A DNA stretch of 64,000 nucleotides from Terebella lapidaria (lineage: Eukaryota; Annelida; Polychaeta; Terebellida; Terebellidae). The notes under the pieces were generated by a model. The model was not told the DNA's origin. It did not search any database and saw only the letters and a program-made list of their open reading frames with translations. The stretch covers positions 6,510,001 through 6,574,000 of the forward strand of contig OX424561.1 in NCBI GenBank assembly GCA_949152475.1, given 5' to 3'. Position numbers and translations under genes: made by a program. Positions 1 to 10,176 of this stretch are shown here, piece by piece (position 1 is the stretch's first letter; each line of letters opens with the position of its first letter).

Positions 1-6
1 TCACAG
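1..6 (+). CDS. Probable last six bases of the Vsx-A exon that ends in the homeodomain N-terminal arm
   Basis: The window opens with TCACAG followed by GTATAT. In Vsx-B the exon encoding the lysine/arginine-rich arm ends CGACACAG before GTATGT, coding R-H and two bases of the next R. The first six bases here fit the same ending (xxT CAC AG then a GT donor) and the same phase: the next visible Vsx-A exon starts with the single base G needed to complete that arginine. Seen: six bases and a donor-like GT. Inferred: identity with the Vsx exon. The rest lies outside the window. Confidence 0.5.
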
Positions 7-1575
7 GTATATATATATTTTAAAAATCCTTTCATGACATTTTTCAAGCTTGAATATAGATCTCAATGTTGAATATTATTGTTTCATTGTTGTTTCATTG
101 TTTCATTCAAGTAAAATATTGTACTTTGTGGTATCAATTACACGTAGGCCTACAGATATAGGCTCATCCATTTGAAATTGCAAATGGTTCGCCTGTATGT
201 AAAGTGTCACCCCCGTCTCCGACCTATGCGAATGTTACGGATTTCGTGGGTAATGATGACCAGTATAGGCGTAGTGATCCGACGACAACTGTCACGTCAC
301 CTCCAAATCATCTGCCGTCCGCAAAACAAAGAGTTCCTTCTGACCGGAGCATATCGTATGCAAAGCAAGAGACCGAGAGGAAATGACGAAAGTTAGAAAG
401 AAATAATCTTTTAATCATGAAATCCATGTTTACGGTTTGGGTAGTTGAGCTAATAAGGCGACGGTTCTGGCAGCGACCGCCATGATGTATGAGGCAAGCT
501 GGTCGGCTAATTGCTGTATCCTGCCGCGTTCTGAACGCGTCTCTACTGCCAATTAATGCCGCGACATGCCGACCCCAGCATAAAAGATGACACTGAACGT
601 CATGAATTTTTAATCGACTCCTCTTTATTTTTTCTCAATAATTCATATTTACGGCTCTCGATTCTAAACACATTGTCGCTAATTGGACGGACCTTGTATG
701 TATTGTATACGCGTGGATTGTGCGCACTCAGCTTTCCGAATGGACGCTCATTCGCTATAATAAGGCAACGCGATATCGCGCTGTTAAGTCCGGTCCCTGG
801 CTTGTCATTTTTGGTGAAAATATTTGTCCACAATAATTCGTTTTCAATAATTCAGCTACCGTACTTGATTTAAATGATAGGAGGTACTTTTTTTTACATC
901 ACACATCGGGAACTATAATTCGGTGTTTTGTATTCATACGCCTGACCGCTGGATACTTTGCTTGCGGTGAAAAGCGCGCTGCCACACGGAGTCATCATTC
1001 TGCGCATTAGCCACAAACAATACCCAGCGTCGGGATAATTCTATTACCCTAAGTGCCTATTACACCGAAAACCGTGCCGAATAAATATTTATACGTGACG
1101 AAAAAAGCGACATAACACTAATGTACAATATTCCTAATTTATAGAAGCTGTGGCTGTGTTGAATTGCATTCCTAATGGTAATATTTACACTCAATAATGA
1201 AAAGTGTCTGGCGCGGTATCGCTACAAAGGCAGCTCATCGATAAAGCTGGCCCGGAGCGCTGGCCGGGTGATCAGAGGCCCGCGCCAACTGACAGCTCCC
1301 GAAATGTATCGCCACTAAATCGCTTGTAAATGTTACACGATAATTCAATTAAAACGTGTTATTTTCCCAGAAAACAATAAATGAAACATACTCATAATTA
1401 GTAGGCTACACATGTGATACTGACGAACACAATATCCTATCAGCGTTAATTCCGATGTGCTTGACTACCATTCCTGTAAAAGTCACGACAGGTTTTTACC
1501 ACGTATCGTACTTTATATTGATGGTATAGGTCTGAAGAGAAGAAGAAATTGTCATTCCTGTATTACTTTCCCCAG

Positions 1576-1699
1576 GACGATATTCACGAGTTACCAGTTG
1601 GAGGAGCTTGAGAAAGCTTTCAAAGAGGCTCACTACCCGGACGTGTACCAGCGAGAGGTGCTCTCATTGAAGACCGACCTCGCAGAGGACCGCATCCAG
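1576..1699 (+). CDS. Vsx: Vsx-A exon: homeodomain residues 6-46
   Basis: 124 nt after a TTTCCCCAG acceptor and before a CAG/GTGAGA donor. One base completes an arginine, then 41 codons run from [15 protein letters not shown] to LAEDRIQ. It is 73% identical in DNA to the matching Vsx-B exon (33 differences in 124), mostly at third positions, with six amino-acid changes. Confidence 0.95.
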
Positions 1700-4600
1700 G
1701 TGAGATCACATGCAGTGCACAGGGGGTAACATAGTCCAGAGCTAGACTTAGCAGTCACAAGGACTGTGTTAAATATTCAAACACATCTATAGGCCTACTC
1801 AAACGACACGTCTCCATCTAACAAGTTAGCAGTAAGCGAACTTAGAGAGTGGGCGATAATAGATGCACCGAATGCATATTACGACCCCAGCACGTACAGA
1901 ATCTGTAGCGCACGCCGAGTTATCGCTCTCCAAGGAATTATGTCGGACATAGAATTGGGCAGGGATAATATGTGACCGTGTACGGGGTTCTATTCCGAGT
2001 ATACTTGAGGACGCTCCGAGCACCATCGATTAATGTTTGCTAATTGCGTCCTAATTAATTTTGAATCGGTCTCGCGAGATGGTCACGACCCTGTCACGTG
2101 ACCGAGCACTCGGAAGACATCCGGTTGGCGGGAATTAGCGAGGAACACGCGGCGCGAGCAAGCCTCGTGTATTTACTCTCTCGACCGCTATTCCATCACG
2201 GATAGACCCACGGGAACACTTGGTGGAGAATTTGATTTCAATTAATAGATTTGTTAGGCTCACGTCAGTTTTCGCATTGGGGCAATTTTTCAATTAGATC
2301 TAATCACACGGAAGGTACAAGATCAGCTTTCTTACGCCTGGGTGCTCCTTATTAATGCGCGGTAATACAAGAGACTCCGGACGGTGAACGATGCGTCTTT
2401 TCAAGGGCCGATTGGTTAGCGGCGAGCGACTTGGAGACCATTGTTCGTCGTCCTGCACCGAGCAACTTCTGACTTCATTTCACACATAAAATGGCCGAGA
2501 AAGTTGACACAAAACCTCCCAATTTCCAGGGCTAAATGCTTGTCGTCTGCGGCTTGGGACAATTGACTGATTTACCATGAACTATCTGAAAATTGAAAAT
2601 TCCTGACATAGCGAGGGACCTATTTATCTGTCAAACTAACAAAAGTGAGCGGGGACAGTGGAACTAATCTCGGAGGAGCTGTAGTGCCGTATAGCGGAGG
2701 CGAGCAGGCCTCCCCAGACCGGGCCCGGGAGAAATATCACCGCTCTCCGCGTCCGCGTTAATCTTGTTGCTGCTTCCATGAATTATTGAGACGTGAAATC
2801 GCTGGTCTCCGCTACCTTATTAGTTATTATATGGGGAAGCATCAGCTAGCGAGACGGTACTGGAGCGTCAGTTGCCGAGTCCCCGACCGGCTCTGGGCCT
2901 AATTAAAGACGGGTCTCTAAGACTCTCCGAGCTGGGTCCGTGGTCTGTGGTCGCGGAGGGACCGTGGTCCGACAGTCTATCTGAAGTACCCTGACGTCTC
3001 TAGCCCCTTCTGTACGCTTGTTACCCCGTAGTTGGTCGACTCCAAAGCCTTTTGAGCACGCTCGGATCAGTCTGCGAGTCGATCGCTTGCTAATTAATCA
3101 TCCAATTAGCAACAGATTTCTGGAGTCGAAACTTGTCACTTATATTCGTAGACACGTTGTAGTCACATCAAATCCACGTCCGATATGGCACGGGATTACA
3201 ATAAGTCACGCCAAACTCACGCGAGAATGACCGCGTGATTAGCTGCGTGAGTTGCTCGCACGTGGCAGAGACTTGCCAATTATTAGCCATGTCTTTGATG
3301 TAACCAGCTAAACTCATTCCCTGATCGATGATTGGATTGCTTCCTTAGACCATGCACGTTTATCGTCACTTCTCTGTCTATTTGGCGATCTATATTGGCT
3401 TACAAGTGTCGATATCATCACCATAGGCTTCAGTATCAGCCAGAAAACGCACAATGCAATGAACGTGCACATACTTCTGAAACAACATTATTATCAATCT
3501 TTAGGGCCATGAACCTCATTCCTGTTGCAAGATTTTGGATGACTAATCATGTATTGGTAATCACTTCTGTGTCCGGAGAGGAGTCAGTCGATTGTTGAGC
3601 GGTGATTGTCCTTGCGGTGGCCTGACGATCGGAGAGCGGCGACTACTTCTGCTCGCTCTCCCGAGCCAATACGTCTCTGAACGGGGACGGGGTCTTGACA
3701 CAAATGATGTGCCAGATTCCGTCTGTAAGCCAATCGGTTACTGCACAATAGACCGGATGACGGGGACTTGTCCACCATTGTCCCTCGGTCCCGGAGCCGT
3801 GCGATCCACTGGAGACCAGCCGGTCTGGGACGGCGGGGTCTGACACAGTGATCGAGTTCACTGTCACCCTCAGAGTAATAGGAGTTATTGCCCTTTTTCG
3901 GAGTCTAGAGGTGACAAAAAGCAACACTAAATAGCGCTATAGCGACGCCTTCGGCTGAGTATCATCCACCGACATTTTGACATATCCCCATCATTGAAAA
4001 CACCATCGGCAAGGGACGAGCTTTGTTATGTTCGATATTAACAGAATTACAGTCGGAGTGGCAGTCTATGAACGACCACTGGATCCATTGTTGGACGCCT
4101 CTGGTTGGGTATTGTTCCCATGGTTACCGCCCGGACCCCCACCCCAAACCCCCTTCACCTCTTCCCCTGGGGATATTTTGAGGGAGAGGACCTTTGCCGT
4201 CACCCATGACAACAAGGAGAGGAAGGTTGTTTCTCGATCCCTGTCGCCCCTAAAGTCTAAACACGACCGTGTATCCCACATTGTATGGCCTGCGACAATA
4301 CAGACCCCCCCCCCACGCTTGTGTATGTAGCGTTATATGTGGCGGCATGGTTGGGACGTGAAAATGTCAGAGACCGGCGCCCAAATAAAACACGTCAACC
4401 AATTTTATGTCCCAAAATATATGTCGACTGAGCACATAAAATATGACCCGCATTGTTGCAACGTAAGGATTTCAGGAACACAATGTAGTTTCTTGTTGGA
4501 CATTATTGCCAAAATGCCAATATCTCACTATTTCTATATGCATCGTCCATGACATCTATGAGGGCATATATCCGAAGTTCATACGAAATATACATGTAGT

Positions 4601-7234
4601 GTCTTCATCATATATAGACGGGCGGTGTCACTGATGTTGACCTTCCTGGACCTTCCAGTAAATAAGATGAAAAAATCAAACATTTATCTACCGAGTTGTT
4701 TTGCCCGCGCAGGTGTGGTTCCAGAACAGACGGGCCAAATGGCGTAAGACGGAGAAGACATGGGGCCGCAGCAGTATCATGGCTGAGTACGGACTGTACG
4801 GGGCAATGGTCAGACACTCGCTTCCCCTGCCCAAGAGCATCCTGGAGTCCGCCAAGGAGAGCGTGGAGGAGTCGTACGCACCCTGGCTACTCAGTGAGTA
4901 TAGACTTACATGATGCCACCCTATTCACAGATCAAATTGTCCTTCTAGTGGATATCGTAAGCGATTGTAGTTTAAATAGGCCTAGATGTAATTCTGATAC
5001 AACATAGTCAGAGTCAATAAATAGTCATTATGTGTCTCAGAAATGTCATTATTTCTCGATTTTCTGGAAATTATAGTCATCTGAAATTTAATCTGAAAAC
5101 TTATAACTGCATTATTTAGCCAGATTTCGTCAGTCAGATCTATATTTTGAGGCTTTGACCACTATCCAACACATGTAGATTTTGGGTGTTAGTTTTGAGT
5201 GATTAAAACATTATTGCCAAGGGGCAGCTTACTGCTTAGCGCACATAAATACGCGTCCCGTGTCTGGGGTGATACTCAGTGGGTGTGGACTTCTTGTGTC
5301 TTGCCAAGCAGCAGGAGATGAATATATGTCAAAAACAATCAGTATTCAATTAAATTACACTGGTACAACCGGCGAACCTGAATATGACTGATTTCAGTGA
5401 TTTGTAGCATATCAAATAGATGATTTTGTGTGAAATATCTAATGATCTCTCCTTGGTGTGGCAGGCATGAAGTCCATACTTCCAAGTCCCAACAGCTCCG
5501 TGTCATGTAAGTGTACGCCGACCCGCGCCTCTATAAAACACATATTTACAGTAGAGAACATCAAATATTACGGTCGTTAACCCTAAATACTAATCAGTGT
5601 TAGCAATTAGCCCCGGCGGCGGCCGAGTGGGTCGGGTGCCGGATCTGGTCGAGGCGCTGTACTGGATCATTGCCTCTCGTCTCTCCGCTCCCAGGGGGAA
5701 AACTGCTCTTCCTCAACACTGGGCGCTAACACCCACTTTTCTGCCACAGTTTTCGATCCAATTTAGCTTATTGGCAGAAGCTTATTGAGTACATATCAGA
5801 CATATTGGGAGGCAGCAAATTAATTCTATTGACTGGTTTGGTGTTCAGTTTCGCCCGGTTGGGTCCATGTAGTCCCTGTGCTGACATCAATGGATGGCGC
5901 GTCGCACCGGGGCAATTAGAGAGCTTCCCAGCCTCAGAACCCGGTAGCAGCAGGAACTAGGCTTGCTCTGTAAATAACATGACTCTTTTATCGTTTCACG
6001 TATATATACGTAATCATACTGGGTGTAGGGCACGGTATACTGGCCAGTCGTATCCGGTACTCGGTCAATCTGATATCATACAGCCACAGACCTGGAATCA
6101 AAACGTAGGTTCAATGGTTCCAAAGTTATCATGGTTACGGGGAAACGTTCCTTGCATACAGTCATCAGACGGGGGTTTATTAGCTGATGTCAGCCACTCC
6201 AAGGCCGACTTTTTGTAATCAAAGTCACTGAAATTAAATAGATAGAACGGGAATTCATTGGTCTTGGGGTGTCTGGATGCTGGTAATTAAAATTTCATAG
6301 TGTTCAATGTTTTGTATAATTTCAAGTTCCAACTGATTTCATTCAAACACTCGAACATATTTGCATACTTCATACATGTTTCCATACATCATGTAGGCTC
6401 TGTTGATTGCATTATCGTTACGGAATTACGAAATTCCCGGTGGTTTGGATAAGCCTATTCGTTAGTTTCTGCCATGTAGGCGTTCAGTATGCGTGGTTTG
6501 TTTTGAAGAGTAGCAGTAGTTTTGTCATACAGTGGATGCTCCCGTCTTTCATGATGTATTTAGTTGTGTAAGACCGGTGTTCGCAAGGTTCCAATTAGCA
6601 CAATGTTCAATAATCAAACGGCTAATGTTTCCCTGACGCGGGATTGAGAGAACTCTATATTCCCTCGCTCCCCGGCACCAGACATCGTAACCCGAGCCTA
6701 ATGTATCCTCTCTACCCGGGAGGTCCGTGTATTTATTAGTCTAACCCCCGTCTTCTCTCCCCCGTCCCGTGTATTGCAGGCATGCACAAGAAGTCCATAG
6801 AGGCGGCTCACAAGCTGGGAGAGGACGATGAGGAGGGACTCGACAAGCCGGACGTGGATCGCGAGGACGCGCGTGAGGACGCCGGCGGTCACGTGACGAA
6901 CGCGCATGCGCGGCAGGACAAAGAGGAGTTCCGGACGGAAAGCATCGCGGCGCTGCGAGCCAAGGCTCAGACCCACCAGGCGCGGATCCGCGAGGAGCTC
7001 GGGGACGGTCAGCACCATCTCTCGGCCCTGACCGGGGCCGGCGGCGCGCACCTGCTCGGGCTCAAACACAACAACAACAACGAGGAGAGCGGGGGCGGCG
7101 GCGGGTACAGCCACCAGAATGGCGGTCCTGACCACTCGGGCGAGTCACTCAGCCTCAGCAGCAGTGGCTTTGAGCCTCCCCGCCACGACGACACGAGCAC
7201 CTGTGATAGCGAACCCCTGGACCCTACAAACTGA
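1576..7234 (+). CDS. Vsx: Vsx-A: visual system homeobox (paired-like homeodomain plus CVC) protein, 5' part missing
   Basis: Visible coding exons are 1576-1699, 4713-4893, an optional 5465-5506, and 6780-7234, all with GT-AG junctions in matching phases. They encode homeodomain residues 6-60 with glutamine at position 50 (motif [12 protein letters not shown]), then the CVC domain ([14 protein letters not shown] ... APWLL ... MHKKS), an acidic stretch, and an OAR-type motif ([11 protein letters not shown]) near 6939-6971. In the Prd-like Vsx/Chx10/ceh-10 family this order is diagnostic; these are nuclear factors that bind TAATTA-type sites and specify retinal and interneuron cells. The C-terminal tail is rich in G, S, N and H and ends DPTN before TGA. 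The start, octapeptide and homeodomain arm are upstream of the window. It stands head-to-tail with Vsx-B 18 kb downstream, so it is a tandem paralogue. About 252 residues are visible without the mini-exon. Confidence 0.95.
1700..4712 (+). other. Vsx-A intron inside the homeodomain
   Basis: No coding signal was seen in this 3-kb intron. It interrupts the homeodomain between residues 46 and 47, the same place as in Vsx-B. It contains AT-rich TAATTA-like stretches (for example near 2050 and 3090), a GTCACGTGAC palindrome at 2093-2102, and GC-rich stretches around 2680-2960. It could hold enhancers, but only comparison between species could show that. Confidence 0.8.
4713..4893 (+). CDS. Vsx: Vsx-A exon: homeodomain residues 47-60 and first part of the CVC domain
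   Basis: 181 nt between a CGCGCAG acceptor and a donor reading CTCA/GTGAGT. It encodes [12 protein letters not shown] (recognition helix end), KTWGRSS, then the CVC core [14 protein letters not shown] and a stretch ending APWLL. Its first 120 nt are 92% identical to the Vsx-B exon, with uninterrupted identical runs of 41 and 38 nt, far more alike than the preceding exon. Confidence 0.97.
5465..5506 (+). CDS. Vsx: Vsx-A 42-nt in-frame mini-exon, probably alternatively spliced
   Basis: A 42-nt segment with a good acceptor (CTCTCCTTGGTGTGGCAG) and a strong donor (T/GTAAGTG). It begins with the two bases that complete a serine and ends with one base that pairs with the next exon, so including it adds 14 residues ([13 protein letters not shown], and C for the junction) without shifting the frame; skipping it joins APWLL-S directly to MHKKS. 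Vsx-B has no counterpart visible. The insertion falls in the middle of the CVC domain. Its use is inferred from splice sites and frame only. Confidence 0.65.
5507..6779 (+). other. Vsx-A last intron
   Basis: 1.27 kb with no coding signal; ends in CCCGTGTATTGCAG before the last exon. No repeat or regulatory motif recognised. Confidence 0.8.
6780..7234 (+). CDS. Vsx: Vsx-A last exon: end of CVC, acidic linker, OAR-like motif, C-terminus
   Basis: 455 nt after a GTATTGCAG acceptor, ending in TGA. It starts with [12 protein letters not shown] (end of CVC), continues with an Asp/Glu/Arg-rich linker, then [15 protein letters not shown] (OAR/RV motif, conserved in vertebrate Vsx2), an Asn/Gly run and a Ser-rich tail. 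GC content is much higher than in the flanking introns. A GTCACGTGAC palindrome lies inside the coding region at 6888-6897. Confidence 0.96.
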
Positions 7235-8510
7235 TCAAACACCTACACTGTACCCACCCTCCTACTTGTGTTGAACACGACATAATTATGTGGAGTCGTG
7301 AGGTTGTACACTGTACACGACGGACCTTCACTCGTGTGCTGTATAGAACTCCAGTCTTGTGCGTGCTGTTACGTCACGTGTTCGTCACGTGACTCGAGTC
7401 ACGTGGATCGCAGACGTCGAGTCGAGAGACATATTTTTGTTGTTGTATGATGTTAAGTTTTTAATCATATTTTTATTATGTTATGTCCTTTACAAGAAAG
7501 TGTACTGGTTCATATGTGAGCCACCGATGGAATACATTTCAAATGTCAATATTCTACATGGCTGCAGGGATACAGCCTTATGGCTCTTGTGTCTTCATGC
7601 CATATGTCAGTCAACGAACAATTCATTGCATGCACATGTATCAGATGATACATATGTTTAATAGTTGTATGCAAAAGCTAACGAGTCATTTCGAAGCACA
7701 ACGCTTTTCGCTATGCAGTATTATCAGATTTTTGTTACATTATTAAGGGCATCATTACTGGAGATCTACTTTCTAGGTCCCGTCTTCACTCGAAAGTCTG
7801 TAACGATAATGAATACACATTCAGTTGAACAAATGGATTCCACCAACGGATGTATTAATTATTGAAACAACGACAGAAATGTTGTAGCAATTTGGTGTCA
7901 GTATTATATGTAGATATACTAAAATGTCCTTTCATGTATATGTCTCAGTTATATATTTCTTATGGGGAAACTACTTATGGGGGATGACCAAACAGTGCTT
8001 ATTGGTGTTGAATCTCATGTTACTAGTACTTGATGTTCTCGACTGTATAGTTTCCAATGGTCACATAAATAATATGTCGCAGACCAACTGGGGCCTGATG
8101 TTGAAACACATTTAATTACCGGTTCGTACATTTGTCGTTTCTGAAGTACATGTAGATATGATTTATGTATAGAACTACATAATTTCTCAATTCCTCTAGA
8201 AAGTCAGGTCGACTTCTAATTAAACCTTCACATGTACATGTTACATATATACTGCATACAATGTGAGAATGTATCATTAGTGCCCGTCACTTAAATCCTG
8301 TCTAAACCAAACCTCTATGGTAGCCTGTATCAATAACTTCCGGTACCTTGCGTAGGGTGAGAAGCTACATGTACCATACTAGCTTCTATCAGAACTTGAT
8401 CTCACCAATACATCCTGAAGGACATGGCATACTCAGTATTTATTGTAGCTGTCCTATAAGTGTGCTAAGATATTTTTGAATGAATATAAAATAAAATTCT
8501 TTATAAATGT
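7235..8510 (+). other. Vsx-A 3' untranslated region with poly(A) signal
   Basis: Follows the TGA. A canonical AATAAA is at 8490-8495, followed by a GT-rich stretch (8517-8533, TGTGTGGTCGTGTCGTG) typical of a cleavage/polyadenylation downstream element; the transcript would end around 8510. Three TCACGTG boxes cluster at 7373-7406. The exact 3' end is inferred. Confidence 0.65.
7373..7406 (+). promoter_or_regulatory. Cluster of three CACGTG E-boxes of the GTCACGTG type
   Basis: GTCACGTGT at 7373-7381, the perfect palindrome GTCACGTGAC at 7384-7393 and GTCACGTGG at 7398-7406. GTCACGTGAC is the consensus bound by MITF/TFE and USF family bHLH-zip factors. The location in a 3'UTR means DNA-level function is unproven. 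Confidence 0.4.
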
Positions 8511-8900
8511 ATACATTGTGTGGTCGTGTCGTGATTGGTTAAGACAGCTGGGAATTCTTAATATAAAGAAGAACAAATTCACAAGACAGTTAAGTATTAA
8601 TGCTTATGAACACAGCAATATTGGGATAATCGTCCACTTGAGAATCCTTCATTGAGTACGATACGCAATCAAGCATACGGAGACAGATATAAGGACGCTA
8701 GATCCTCCGATTGGTCGGAGCATGCGTAGAAACGGTAGATAGATAACTAACATAAAGCCACCGCCAGAACAAGATATTCAATGAAATATCAACAACACCT
8801 GAATATTTATCTCGGGGGTTTCGTACATTAATTACTTACAAAATCTATAGGTACTATATATATATCCGTAGTTTCTTTCAAGAAGTACCTCACTCACTAT
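8511..8900. other. Intergenic DNA, nothing recognised
   Basis: AT-rich stretch between the Vsx-A 3' end and the 27-bp array. I see no gene or repeat. Confidence 0.6.
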
Positions 8901-9678
8901 CAATGTCCTTGACCTTGCTGATTGGACCAATGTCCTTGACCTTGCTGACTGGACCAATGTCCTTGACCTTGCTGATTGGACCAATGTCTTTGACCTTGCT
9001 GACTGGACCAATGTCCTTGACCTTGCTGACTGGACCAATGTCTTTGACCTTGGTGACTGGAGCAATGTCCTTGGCCTTGCTGATAGGGCCCATGTCCTTG
9101 ACCTTGCTGAATAGACCTATGTCTTTGACCTTGCTGACTGGACCATGTCCTTGACCCTGCTGAGTGTACCAATATCCTTGACCTTGCTGATAGGAACAAT
9201 GTTCTTGACCTTACTGACTGGACCAATGTCCTTGACCATGTCGACTGGACCAATGCCATTGACTTTGCTGACTGGACCAATGCCCTTGACGTTGCTGATA
9301 GGGCCAATGTCCTCTACCTTGCTGAACGGACCTATGTTTTTGACATTGCTGAACGGACCTATGTTTTTGACATTGCTGACTGGATCATGTCCTTGACCCT
9401 GCTGACTGGACCAGTGTCCTTGACCTTACTGACTGGACCGATGTCCTTGACCTTACTGACTGTACGAATGTCCTTGACGTTGCTGATAGGACTAACGCCA
9501 CTGACCTTGCTGACTGGACCAATGTCCTTGACCCTGCTGACTGGACCAATGTGCTTGACCTTACTGACTGGACCGATGTCCTTGACCTTACTGACTGAAC
9601 CAATGTTCATGGCCTTGCTGATAGGACACATGACCTTGATATTGCTGAATGGCCTTGACCTCGCTGATAGGACCAATG
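8901..9678. repeat. 27-bp minisatellite, first array (about 29 units)
   Basis: Tandem units built on CAATGTCCTTGACCTTGCTG plus CTGGAC(C), period 27 bp, with point variation between units (ACTGG/ATAGG, TTG/TTA, CCTTG/CATTG). Because the period is divisible by three and the unit has few stop triplets, five frames stay open for long stretches, giving apparent 9-residue repeat proteins on both strands. I regard these as artefacts of the repeat: there are no introns, no defined start, and the frames are all equally open. Confidence 0.9.
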
Positions 9679-9884
9679 GGGGTACCTGCTGATGCCATGT
9701 GCTTTTGGGGCTCTAAAACAGTCTATTATGCCCAAGAAGTACAAAAAACGTCATGTCTATTGTCTGCATTATGCAAAAACGAACATGACAAAAAATTAAA
9801 GCAAAAATATTACGTTTTTGTATGTATTTGGCACAGTGGACTGTTTCTATGGTATATCTATACCTGAATTACACATGGTGGCGA

Positions 9885-10176
9885 TCCTTGTTGAATTGAC
9901 CAGTGTCCTTGTCCTTGCTAACTGGACCAATGTAATTGACCTTGCTCACTGGACAAGTGTCCTTGATTTTACCGAATGGACCAATGTCTTTGGCCTCGCT
10001 GACTGGACCAATGTCCTTGACCTTGCTGACTGGACATTGGACAAGTGTCCCTGATCTTGCTGAATGGACCAATGTCCTTGACCTTGCTGATTTCATAAAT
10101 ATCCTCGACCTTGCTGAATGGACCAATGCCCTTGACCTTACTGACTGTACCAATGGCCTTGACCTTGATTACTTGA
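9885..10176. repeat. 27-bp minisatellite, second array
   Basis: The same 27-bp unit resumes after about 200 bp of unrelated sequence, with more divergence and one 11-bp insertion near 10036 (duplicated TGGACA). About 10-11 units. It is probably one array interrupted by an insertion or replaced segment. Confidence 0.85.

Noticed and set aside
8832..9692. Apparent repeat proteins (9-residue units) on both strands
   Set aside because: All come from the 27-bp minisatellite; several frames are equally open and there is no start or splice signal.
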